A program made the position numbers and the translations under genes. Source: Trema orientale (lineage: Eukaryota; Streptophyta; Magnoliopsida; Rosales; Cannabaceae). Taken from it: DNA of 64,000 bases. A model generated the notes under the pieces. It was not told where the DNA came from, made no database searches, and saw only the letters and a list, made by a program, of their open reading frames with translations. The stretch is taken from assembly GCA_002914845.1 (NCBI GenBank), contig JXTC01000482.1, positions 1 through 64,000 on the forward strand, in the 5' to 3' direction. Of the stretch, positions 26,196 to 37,481 are shown piece by piece; the first letter of the stretch is position 1, and each line of letters starts with the position of its first letter.

Positions 26196-26882
26196 GTGCC
26201 GTTTGATTGGTAGTGATGGAATAGAATACAATGGCTTTCCATTGTTTGGTTTCACTTTTTACTTATGAATTATCTTTACAATGTAGTAACTATTCCATCA
26301 AATAAAGGAATTAGAATTACACTTGAAAATAGATGTAAAAGCTATTCCTTTCCTAAGTTAGCCACTTTTTAGCCACTCATTTAACACGTTTTGCCTTCTC
26401 ATCATCATCTTCTTCCTCATATCTATGACTAAACTAACTGTAAAACTTACATCCATATTTATGATTAGACTACCTACATATCATCTTCTTCCTCATATCA
26501 TCAAATTAGTATATTTTTGTTTTCTAATATACATTTTATAAGTTATATTTATATGGTAAATAATAATGAGCAATTATTAAATTATTAATTTTATTATCAC
26601 AAGAAATTTAATCAATTTTTATATTTGGTAATTTAATCTATTTAATCATTACCATGAGTATAACTATTTTCTTTTTCTAATAGTAATAGCATTGATTTTT
26701 TTTAAAAAAAATTAATTCAAAATCAGGGGTATATTAGTCAAAGTATAGTTAATTCCATTACATTACATGGTTGATTCCAAAGTTTCAACTAAACAAAATA
26801 ATTACCTTTCTTTTTCTTTCTATTTTTATTCCCATTATGATTACCATTACATTCAATTTCATTCCACCCAATCAAACGGCAC
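26196..26882. mobile_element. TIR element, non-autonomous, ~690 bp
   Basis: Starts GTGCCGTTTGATTGG and ends CCAATCAAACGGCAC, a perfect 15-bp inverted pair, with looser inverted similarity inward (GATGGAATAGAATAC / AATTTCATTCCACCC). Termini of this GTTTG type are usual for Tourist/PIF-like or hAT MITEs. No clear target duplication was found, so the class is open. No coding capacity was seen. Confidence 0.7.
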
Positions 26883-27515
26883 CTTAATGAACAGGGATTA
26901 ATATTCTACCACCATCTTTTTCTTTCTCAAAAATTTTCTGCCACCATCAAATCTTAACCACTCATTTGATCTAAGGGTTTACAACAAAACAAAGACCTAA
27001 ATACTCTTTTACTCTATGTATTATAAGAGACTAAAAGGATTTATAAACATTAAAAGATTTTCCCCTTTTTTTAATTTATTTTTATTTTTTTCTCTGCCTG
27101 CTACTTTTTGGAAACATTGAATCTGAGTCATTAACTAGATCTAAAGGTCTTAAATATGTAATAAATAAATATGGACAATTAGATCTTTTTTTCTCTTTGA
27201 TCGTTATCATTTTCAGTTTAGAGAAGTGGAGAACTGCCTCCTTTAGGCCAAAAGTTAACTCCACAGTATTCCTATAAGGCCATACATCATATCTTATTTT
27301 TTTCTTTAAAGAGTTTTGTCTTTTTCATTTTCTTTTCTTTAAAGTTAGAATGGTAGGCCTAAGAAATGTAAAACATATTTAGCTCTTTTAAGTTTTAAGC
27401 AAGGGATTTTTTTGAAGCAATTAATGAATTAGTACTATTATTTATATATTTTAACAAAGAGTTATTTTTTTTCCCTCCATTTGGAAATAATTCGTAATGA
27501 CAAAATTGTTACTAA

Positions 27516-27954
27516 GGCTATGTTTGGTAGGAGCGAAAAGAGAGAGGAAGGAAATGGTAGAAAGGAAAATTGGAAGGAAAAGGAAAAAATTAGTTGTTTA
27601 ATAGAAAGGAAAAGGGACAGGAAGAAAAAATGGAGGAGAAAATTCGAGGAAAAAAGTAAGGTGGCGCTCACAAAAATTTTTCACTCCAAATTAAAGAAAA
27701 AAGTGAAAAGAAAAATACTTTAGTCAATCATAAAAATAAATTTACAAAATTAGCCTTGCATATTAATTTTTTAAAATTATTATGTTAAGGGTAAAATAGT
27801 CATTTTAAAAAAACTTAGTTTTCTTAGTTTTCTTTCTTCTTTTCATACGTAATAATTATAGAAGAAAAACACTTTCATTTCCATCCTATATATTTTCTTT
27901 CTCTCCTAATTTTTCTTTACCTCTTATTTCCTTTCCTCTCTACCAAACATAGCC
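27516..27954. mobile_element. TIR MITE, ~440 bp
   Basis: Starts GGCTATGTTTGGTAG and ends CTACCAAACATAGCC (perfect 15-bp TIRs). Purine-rich on the left (GGAAGGAAA words) mirrored by pyrimidine-rich on the right. Flanks TAA and TGA could be a decayed 3-bp PIF/Harbinger duplication. The open frames on both strands here are translations of the purine-rich arm, not genes. Confidence 0.7.
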
Positions 27955-28689
27955 TGAAAGTCAAAAAGAATATTATCATTTTTATGTCATGACTAAAAGT
28001 CTGTGGTTAAATATTTTACTCACAATAAATTTCATTATTGTACACAAAAAGTTTTGACTAAAAATAAGTTAGTGATAAGTGATGATTTTTTAGGCACAAA
28101 AAATTAATAACTGTGACTAAATGTCATTTGCTAAAAAAAACTTTTATGACAACATTTTATCACTAAATGATGATTTTTTTTAACGGTGATAAGTCATAAA
28201 TATTAAACACATACTTTCAAAATATGCATAAATATTAGTTACTAAACTGAAATAAAAAGGAAAAAACAATATGCTAAAAGTTACAAAATACTCATAAGAT
28301 GCAATACGTGCCATAGTCACGTAACTTAAACAAGTAAATAAAATAAACAATGATTTGAGTATTTAGGAATGTCGGTGAAGCAGCCGACTTTATCCACCTA
28401 TGTATATGTAGTCCTCGTACAATGCACTAATTAAGCCAAGAAACTAAGTAAAGAAGCAATAATAAAAGCTTCTCCTTTCTACTATACGTTGCCTATCTTT
28501 TTTCCTACGTACCTACGACAACATTAATCATTTTGTCCCATCCTACCAACAAACATCCCACTATTATATACAAACCGGTAAACTATTTCCCAATAAAACA
28601 AAAGCTTGTCTATATATAATGCATGGGTCTACATTTTTGCTTTATATTTAGTCTACTTTTGCAACTTTTCCGTGAATATTTATCTTAAT

Positions 28690-28790
28690 CTTATAGCTGT
28701 ATATCTCTTGAGACAGTCCTCTTCTCTTATGTTATGTGTATATATAGGTTAAATAATTCGATTAGATTAAAAGGAAAAAAAAAGCGTTTC
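28690..28790 (-). pseudogene. WAK promoter / 5' UTR remnant
   Basis: TTGAGACAGTCCTCTTCTC, TATATATAGG, TTAAATAATTCGATTAGATT follow the same order as the WAK pseudogene 5' flank (about 23170-23255: TTGAGACACTCTTCTCC, TATATGCATAGG, CTAAATGGTTCGATTAGACT) and the intact WAK 5' flank (about 37400-37505). No coding sequence follows in the minus direction. It is the head end of the ghost copy whose tail is at about 25.4-26.0 kb. Confidence 0.6.
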
Positions 28791-30115
28791 AAAGCTCACA
28801 TGCAACAACACCATGCTATCTTAGTACGTGTAGCTAGCGTCCATTGCATAGCTTAATGGCATGATTTAACACCAAACACAGTACCGTGTCATTAATGCCC
28901 AACACGTCTTTACACGATTCTTCCATAAAAATTAATACCATGGCCTTACAATGTACCATTTTATATCATTCTAGGTAAGAAAGTATTTCGGACCTGATCG
29001 AATTTTACACCGTCGCATTAATCAACTCTAACCGGCTCCTAACTCAGATCCGTTTGGTACTCCCTCTCTCTCACTCTTGTCCATGTGCTACACTGTCTTC
29101 AAAATTGTCCTGTAGCAATCTTTTTTTAATAAACATTTTACTTAGACTTGAATACTCATGAGAAATATAGAAATGTGGCAGCACTACTTTCTTAATTAAG
29201 AGCTATAAGCCGGTTAATTGGTCAAGGATTCTTGAGAGTGTAGAAAAAAAGGATAAGAATTCTAGTTAAGTCAATTTATATATAAATTTTTTAATTAAAA
29301 AAAAAACTATAGCATGAAATGCGTGGTTAGTTTGTGATATTGAATAGTTGATGTACAAATTCAATGCTTATAATTTACATTGCATTACATTATCACAGTC
29401 ATGCAGCCAACAGAATCACGTTGTTTCAACAAAATACCTGGAATAGTCACGACCATCACCTAAATGACACGAAATTTACAGTTATCCCAATTACAAGATA
29501 CCACATAACACTGAACTTGATAATGTTTGTGCATTTGTATTTGAGTTTGGTGATATGTACTTGTGTTGAAAACTCTTTTTGATATTGGATTTGGGAATGT
29601 CGATTTTTTGAAATATTGGTTATAAAGTGATTTAGTCATCCTATATATTGAGCTTCTTTGGTTCATTATTTTCTTCTAAAACCCTTTTCAGGAGTTAAAG
29701 TATATAAGCTTATTGGTCTTGTGGATTTTCAAAGAGTTGAGTGAAGCTTTTTTGGATATCATCTGCGTAATCCTTCGCTTTGTTCTGAATCTTCTGTTTT
29801 CATTGTCATTCTAATTTAGACTTTGCCAAATCTTTACGTTCATTTCCAAAGGATATGTATGAGGACGTTTTTAAATTGTTCATGTCCTTGAAATTTGAGG
29901 CCTGATATAGAATAGATGTTCTTTTCTTTTCTTTATTTTTTTTGGGCTAAAGCTTACAGTTGAAAGGCGGCTTTTTCAATTGAGTGAAATCCTCTAAATA
30001 TTGACCAATTACATATTCCCATATAAATTTTATGACGCATATTTAAATTCACATAGTTTTACATAGCACAACATGGCATGCGCAACATATATAACAAATA
30101 TATTTAGCTACCACA
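28791..30115. other. AT-rich intergenic DNA, no gene recognised
   Basis: No domain-bearing frame and no clear repeat ends. The open frames at 29364-29582 (+) and 29460-29666 (-) overlap each other and show no recognisable motif. Confidence 0.4.
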
Positions 30116-32861
30116 TGTAAAAACCAGATTTTAAAGGGGGCAAAAGAGATATTTTCTAACACAATGGTATTTTGGTAAATATGATTTTTCGGATTAAAAA
30201 ATTAAAAATATCTGAAATATTAAATTGGGTGCTACAGTCCTCTGATATTGCATAAAAACCCTTCCATTCTTTCATCTTCTTCACACAAGGTCCCCGGAGC
30301 TCCAACAAATGGCGAAATCCGGCGAAGCTCCGACGAGCACCCTCCGGCCATCGTTGCCCCTCACCACCTGCCAGCGTCGACTCCCCACTGCTGGACGAAG
30401 TAGCGCCAGCCAACGCCGCCGTGAAACGTCGCCTTCCGTCGGAGAAAAAGCCGATCAAAGCTCGCGCCACCGCGACAGAAAAACAGCCGTAGAATCACTG
30501 TACGATGTCCAATCAACCGGATTCCAGCGCCATTCAACTTGTCTCGACGCTAGATTTCATTTCCGACTATTCTCGTCGTCTAACTCGGCTCCGGTGAGAA
30601 GTTGATTACTATAGCATTTTATTATTATTTTAATACAGTGATATTTTCGTAATTATTTAAAATATAGCTTAGAAAATTATACCAGTGATAGAGGAGGTTG
30701 AAACAAGAAAACTTTTAGTCTTGAAGTGTTAAATCAATAACCGAAGGAGTGTTAATTTTCGGAATAAAACAAAAAATGGTATTTTTCTAATTATTTAAAA
30801 AATGGTATTTATATAAACCTATGCAATTTGGGCCGAAATTTTGTTAAACTTGGAGAATGGGCCTTGGGCTGTGAATAGGAAGATGGTAACTGTCTAGGTG
30901 CTCCCTAGAAAATGGTATTTTTCTAATAATTCATTTGAAAATGATATTTTTGTAATTCTTTTGGTTAAGTAATATTTACCTGAGGTAAATATATGAGATA
31001 AAAGAGGGTTAAAAATTGTGTATAATTACAGTAGGTAAAAATAAAAATAGTATCCAAAAGTATGGTAAGTTTTTTTAAAAATATGGTATTTTTCTAAATA
31101 TTTCTAAAAAGTGATATTTTTATAATTTTTCGGATTTTTGAGCTATTTAGAGCTAGGGACCTCGAAACTGAGTTTTAATTTTGAATTTAGACTCAGTGAG
31201 GGCAGGACATGAATTTTGATATAAATATCAATATTTTCAGAAATGGCACAAAAATCGAGAAAATAACTCTTGAATTGCACCATTTTGCGTGCCACGGGCT
31301 GGTTCCGTACCGGGACTCGTTTTCGACAAACTTGGTGTCTAACCCAACGTTTTTGGGTATTTTGAATTCAGTGGTGATCTCTGTTTTTCGATCTAAGGCT
31401 CCGTTTGAAAAGTCAACTTTTCAAGTGAACATGACGGAATCTAAAAACGACGCTTAACCTTCCAAACAACGCCAAAATTTCTCCATAGTCCCATAAAGCT
31501 ATTTGGACACTTGATTGTGGTAGGGATTTAATTACCTTGTTTTATACATGATTTAATTTAAATTGTGCATTATGACTATTTTGTGAAAAATCGTGAATAA
31601 AACGATATTTTGATAAACTGTTGAAAAATCTTGGACTATTCTGGAATTGAACTGTGTGACTTCTAAACATATTTGTAAACTTGAGATCATGGGGTGATTT
31701 AGCAGATTTGCTGCCCATGGAACAGTAAATTCCATAATAATGTCAAGTGGAATTTTAAGACATGATTTGATTCTTTCTTGATGCATAGTTAATTGTGAAC
31801 TTTTAAATGTTGTACATACCATAGGATCATACATGAGATACATCTTAGGCATCACAGTTTTTAGTAGGCAGCCCTCGGTGAGAGCCCGTAAACCCGCACG
31901 GAGTTTCTGATTCCCCCACTCGGTAGGTGTAGGCATTTAGTTGCCCCTTCGGTTCGGTAGGTATAGACACACGGGTGTCCGTCCCTCCGGTTTTCTAGGA
32001 TTAGGTTTCAGGCAGAGAGTTCTCAGTACATATAGTACGAGTTACTCTAGTTCGTGATGAGAGGATGTGAGCTCATGGGATGGGTTGATTTATGATATGT
32101 ACAATGATATGATTTTGGATTTTGGTTTTGAATATGTGATTATTCCGGATACCAATTGTTTTATATACCTGTTTTATAAGTAGATTTTAGAAAAGGTATT
32201 AACCATGCAGGTTTAGTAAAATTACATCCAAAAAGGTAATTGAGTTTCTACTGAGCATGTAAGTGCTCACCAACCTATTTCTTCCCACTTTCAGGTGTTG
32301 ATTTATTTTGTGGTAAATATCCTGGTGGCTTGATAAGCATGCTTGGCATGTGCATGCTGTTCGAACCTTCTTCACTGGTTGGTTCTTATTCCATATCCTC
32401 TTTCTTTTCTATGTCAATTTTATTTAGCCAATTGTAGTTTAGTTGCTACGTGGATGTATGAGGAAGAATTTACTGTTAAATTGAAAACTTAGATAAGAAA
32501 ATGATTTTTGTAAATTATTTGAACTATGATCCTAAGGTTTTAAATTCATAAATTGACCAATTTTACTAAAGTTTATGAATTTATGGAATTTGTATTTTAG
32601 TTTTTAAATGGACACGTTTTATTAAAATTTATGAAATAAGTAAAGTTTCTTAAATTAATTTGTTTAGAATTTTCTCTAAACTTTAAGTGAAGGATTTCCT
32701 TGAAAAATTAAAACAAAATAAAAAATTTCTTGATTATGAATTTTTGATTACTTCAAGGACTAAGATATAACATTTCAAGTACTCGATTTTCTGAAAATTT
32801 TAGAAAATTAATATAAATTTACTAAAAATCATGGTATTGAATTTTCGGTTGGGGTGCCACA
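30116..32861. mobile_element. solo-LTR-like fossil, LTR retrotransposon (Ty3/gypsy-type likely)
   Basis: Starts TGTAAAAACCAGATTTTAAA and ends GGGGTGCCACA. It shares many words in order with the solo LTR at 39937-41952: GCTCCGGTGAGAAGTTGA, GCGTGCCACGG / GCATGCCACCGG, ACACACGGGTGTC, GAGAGGATGTGA..CTCATGGG. It is about 0.7 kb longer than that copy, with internal duplication (the CTCCGGTGAGAAGTTGA region occurs early and a CTCCGTTTGAAAAGTCAAC version later). No gag or pol was seen, so it is a solo LTR or an old rearranged relic. It lies about 95 bp beyond the stop codon of the intact WAK gene. The target duplication is ambiguous (CCACATGTA occurs at both edges). Confidence 0.65.
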
Positions 32862-32957
32862 TGTATCCCAATTATTTATAAGTGGCTCTCACATTTAATT
32901 AGCGTGCGATATGAGGGCTAAATACCAGTACATATATGGTAGACTATTAACTTCTAG

Positions 32958-35900
32958 CTAGTTGATGGAAATTGATGATGACTCTATCTCATATCCTGAC
33001 ACATCAAATGTCGTATACTCGACTGGATTATGAACACTCTCATGACCACCAGAAAATGATAACTTCTGATCAACCTCCAGTAACTGCTCAGTCTCCTCGC
33101 CGTCCTGCCGAGCCTTATATTTATTCTTCCTTTTAAGCTTGTTCAGCCCAGCTAGCTCCTCGGCTACGTCTTTCATTGACGGCCTTTTAACACCATTTCC
33201 GTTCAAACACCTCGTTGCAAGCTCAGCAACCGCTTCTATCTCGCTCTCATGATCATCTTCATTATAAACAACGTTAGAATCTACAATCTTCTTAACGTAC
33301 TTCTCTCCGTTATTTTCTCTGACTGTTGAAACAAAGTACTGAATCATGTTCCTTTTAGCTCCGTTCCTAGCCCCATTCGAAATCGGCTTCTCCCCCGTTA
33401 TTAGCTCCACCAAAACTACGCCGAAGCTGTAGACATCGCTCTTCGCGGTCAAAGTGCCAGTCGTCAAGTATTCTGGATCCAAGTAACCAAGAGTTCCTTG
33501 AATCGTCGTGGCAATACCGGTTTGCCCTGGAGGTATCAAAACGGAGGCACCAAAGTCGGACACTTTGGCAGTGTAGTTCTCATCCAAGAGAATGTTTGTT
33601 GACTTAATGTCTCGGTGAATGATCGGGGGGTGAGCTAAAGAATGCAGATAGTCAATGGCAAGAGCTGTTTCTGTGGCAATTCGTAGCCGGGTTTTCCAAG
33701 GTCTTAACATATCTGATCTCTTTCCATGGATGTGTTGGGAGAGGGTTCCATTTGGTACTAACTCGTAAACAAGGAGTGGGATTTTGGTCTCGAGACATAA
33801 ACCCAAGAGCTTGACCACGTTCTTGTGGTTGACTTGCGAAACAATGGCGATTTCTTCGTGGAACTGTTGGTGGTTGATTTGAATGTTCTTGTTTTTGTCA
33901 GACGCGTCGAGTTTCGGTTTCTTCACGGCAATTTGTTGGGTAGTAGTACTGGTTTCACCCGTTAGAAATATTACTCCTTTGTGAACTGAAGCAAAACCAC
34001 CTTGGCCGAGTAAACTGGATTGGTTGTAATTGTTGGTTGCTTTGGCGAGCTCTGCCTTGCTGAAGATTCTAACTCTTTGGTGCTTTAACACCAAACCACC
34101 GTTTTGTTTGAATATTTTCTCCCTTTTTCTCCTCCTATAGTCGTGGAAAAGGAGTAGAGCTATAATCACCACCAAAATGCTTGCTCCAATAACTGGACAC
34201 GTATACGTATAAAGTTACAAAATCACAATGAAATAAAGCAATCTTGGTGCAAAGTTATTTTGAACGAAACCTCACAAGGGATTCTAGCTCAAAAGAATAA
34301 AAAAAGAAAGGATACGTCGACTTAGAACCAGTGCAAATACTATGAAAAAAGATGATCATTGAGTTTTAGTTCCTGAATCTATTTTGTGTATACCCAATAG
34401 CATGAAAGCAAAGATCGTTATATATATAGTAATCCTTAGTGCATGTATCTTTCGGCAAGTGCTTTGTTTTCATGCTATTCAGTTCACATAACATAAACTA
34501 AGTACGTATGTTAGGGCCTAGATCCTAAGTGCACGCCAATGTCCGAATTCGCAACAATATTTTCTCTTCCTTTTCAAAAAAAATATAAGAGTTGGAAGTT
34601 GAAAGTTCACATGATATACTTATCTCAAAAGAAGAGTGATGTACAAGAGATATACTGTGATGTTTAGACGCGGACCCCATAATTTGTTTTTACCAATGAG
34701 CAATAAAATAGAAAAGAAAAAAATACACATAAGTGGTTCACGCTTAATACGAGAGTTACATCTAGTAGATTCAACTATTGCATGTTTTAACTATGATAAA
34801 TTAATACGAGAGTTACATTTATTAGATTCAACTGTTGCATGTTTTAACTATGACAAAGAAAAGAAATACAAGAACATTAATCTCACATCTTATGTCTCTA
34901 AAACTTGACAAATTCTCTTTGCAAATTCTTATTTTGGTCCTTAAATTTTAAATTTTGTCATTTTGATAATTAAACTATTATAAAAGTTTCATTTTGGTCA
35001 TTTTTTTTATATTTCATTTAACTCTTATAATAGATGAACATATGAATACCTGCACTCTCCTATTGTGCTTACATCATATGTAGAATCATAGACAAACGCT
35101 AGCTATAGAGAGTATGGATTGAATTAAAATCATATGCTCATGATTGGACAATAATGCGTGATGTTTTATTGACATCAATAATAAAGAAGATCAAATACGT
35201 CTCATGTGCTATTTCTATTAAAAATCAAAATAAAATATGCATGAAAAAGAACTAAAATTAAATGAGATATTTTTCTTAACTTATGGACTAATACGACTAA
35301 TTTAAAGTTCAACTACGTCTAAAACGAGATTTTCCTCGTATAGTTCAAGGATCAATAGAATTATTTTTATGTTAAGAACAATATTAAATCCAATTTTAAC
35401 TCTATCATTATGCATCATATAGTTCTCTTCATCCCTCTAATCCATTCTTTTTTACACTTCTCTCTCTCTCTATATATATATATATCGCTTTCTCAAAGTT
35501 TATTTTCTTTCTTCCTCTTCTCTTCTCTATTCTTTTCTGACCCTGGCCAATCTTACTATATCTTAGCCTAATCATTTCATATATATATATATATATATGC
35601 AAGGAACTTCTGTGTTATAGCGAGAACTCATAGCAAAAAGAAGAATCAGTTAAAAAAGCAGAGGTATTCCAGCCTTTGATTCAACAAGAACGTATAGTTG
35701 CCATAATATATCACTAGTTAATTCTACGTTAAAGCCTTGCAAATACTTGAAAAAGGACGATAAATGCTCCAAAAAATCAAAACATTATTTTAAAACATAC
35801 ATATAATTAAAACTAAAACTTAATACCATATTTTTTTTTAAGAAATACATTATGGAAACATAATTTTCGACTTAGAAAAGTTATCCAATTAATTTTGTAC

Positions 35901-37394
35901 CTGAGGCAATTGCCGTAACGCGAAATCCTTGACAACTTTCTTTACCATCGCCATGCATCCCTAGTGGACATTTGCATATGTAACCTCCAATCGTGTTCTT
36001 GCATTTACCTTGGCATCTGTATGTTTCCGGATTTTTGCACTCGTCGATGTCTATCAAAAAAGTAATATATGAATTAGGGTGGTATAAATATAGTTATAAC
36101 TAATTAAATTGTATCATACGAAGTTCCTCGTGACTTCGACTTTACTCCCAAGTTATATATTTTTTTATTTTTAAAAAGTGGGACTTAACTAATGACCACT
36201 ATTTACTACAAATTAAAGAAAAATGACACACACTACTAAAGTTCGAACCCCTAACCCCCCCCCCAAATACACACACAACTCTCAAACCTTGGACCAACTG
36301 AGCTAGCCCCAGTTGGCAACTCCCAAGTTATATATAGTACTACCTTAACGTTTAATTTTTTTTGTACGATATGGTAAATTAACAAATCATAACACAAGAA
36401 AATTAAACGGCTGGCTAAGTGTACAAACTTGACGTAGTCAAATTTATGAAGTAATACCTTGGCATCCTTGTTTGAGATAAGGATTTCCCCTAAATCCTTC
36501 CAAACACCGGCAACGATATCCAAGACCATTCTCGGAGTAGTAACAATCAGTATTGTCGCCGCAAACATACGAAGATGAATTCGATCGAGCTTCGTCACAA
36601 GTCTCGTTCCCCGCGACCCAATCAAGCAAAACGCTGGAGTTCTGAACCTGACTCGGCGAAAAATCAAGGCGCATTTTAGAGATGTCGAAACTCCTCTGGT
36701 CCACCAAGAAGGCAAACCCGCAAGGGTTGAAACTCAAAACATCGCTGTGGTTACTCGTGCTGAAGAGTTGTATCACCAGAGTCTTGAGGTTCTTCGGAAC
36801 CGAGGTCTGGCAGCAGCCGAAGCCCGAGCACGAGTCTTCCGCCGACATGTTGATGTTGCTGCTGCAGAGGGCGACGCAGCCGCTGCCGAACTTGTCGTCA
36901 GCGTCGCTCATGAACGCCAGCGTGTCGCAGCCAAAGGCCACGAGCTTGTTCTCAGAGGCCGAGAACGTGTAGGGGCTTGTTGTTCCTAGTGTGATGTTTT
37001 GATCGAATTTGTCCGCCAAACCATCTTTATTGTAGCAGTCATAGGCGTTGAATATAACAACGCTCATGGTGGCGTTCTCCACATCGATGTTATGAACCTC
37101 AAGATTTCTTCCCAAGATTAGTTTAGGAGAAGAATCGAGAACGGTGCGATTGCATGTGAGGAAGAAACCTTCGTCCTTGGCGCAGTTGGGATCATCGATT
37201 CCGAAGGGGTAAGGGACCTTCACGTCCCCGCATGTTTCATGGCAACTGGGTGCCTTAACGATAACGTCTGAATTACTTGTTGGCTTTGTTGTTGCCGTCG
37301 CTGCTGCAGCCGCCGTCTGCCATGGGGATTTCGATATCCATGGCCAGGATGACAGCAGTACCAGGCATAAGAAGTGGTACTTTTGCATTTCCAT
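32958..37394 (-). CDS. wall-associated receptor kinase (WAK2-like), intact, three exons
   Basis: Exons 37394-36458, 36050-35901 and 34192-32958 join in phase (GT-AG introns) to give 773 aa. Residues 1-~25 are a signal peptide; about 47-150 the GUB_WAK galacturonan-binding region (CHETCGDVKVPYPFGIDD), then a cysteine-rich WAK region; about 255-312 an EGF-like repeat; 313-353 a calcium-binding EGF (DIDECKNPETYRCQGKC), as usual starting its own exon; about 363-377 a membrane helix; then the kinase: glycine loop LGQGGFASVHKG (~425-436), lysine in AVKK (~453), catalytic HRDIKSTN (Asp ~557), DFG (~575), LDPEY. All catalytic residues are present, an RD kinase. WAKs sit in the plasma membrane, bind pectin or oligogalacturonides and signal in growth and defence. 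It is the only intact copy of the cluster here. Confidence 0.95.
34744..34857. repeat. 57-bp tandem duplication in WAK intron 2
   Basis: Two copies with period 57 (TTAATACGAGAGTTACATYT then ..GCATGTTTTAACTATGA), differing at a few bases. Inside intron 2 of the intact WAK gene; the open frame across it is not a gene. Confidence 0.85.
36161..36318 (-). mobile_element. tRNA-derived SINE in WAK intron 1
   Basis: On the minus strand it begins CCAACTGGGGCTAGCTCAG (pol III A box GCTAGCTCAGTTGG), followed about 40 bases on by a B box GGGGTTCGAAC, and ends in an A-rich tail (T-rich at 36161-36176 on the + strand). It is flanked by a perfect 17-bp target duplication, ACTCCCAAGTTATATAT, at 36144-36160 and 36319-36335. 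Perfect long duplications mean a recent L1-driven insertion. A second copy of the same family lies at 60748-60908. Confidence 0.9.
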
Positions 37395-37458
37395 TTTGAT
37401 GGTTTCTTGAGTACGTAGCTAGCTTTTATAGACACTCTTCTATTATAACTTTGTTTAT

Positions 37459-37481
37459 CTATATATATATATATATATATA
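37459..37481 (-). promoter_or_regulatory. TA repeat / likely TATA region of the intact WAK gene
   Basis: A (TA)n tract 65-87 bp upstream of the start codon. The matching place in the WAK pseudogene has TATATGCATA, and in the ghost copy TATATATAGG, so a TATA-type core is conserved while its repeat length varies. Confidence 0.5.

Noticed and set aside
27462-27723. Lys/Glu-rich and Leu/Phe-rich frames
   Set aside because: Low-complexity translations of the purine-rich MITE arm.
30156-30605. Overlapping ~100-aa frames on both strands
   Set aside because: They lie in a GC-rich part of an LTR-like block with no conserved domain.
34930-35400. Possible inverted-repeat element in WAK intron 2
   Set aside because: TTTTGGTCCTTAAA / CAAGGATCAAT similarity is too loose to call.
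36238-36318. Possible tRNA gene (A and B boxes)
   Set aside because: A SINE with a tail and 17-bp TSD; no complete cloverleaf could be drawn.
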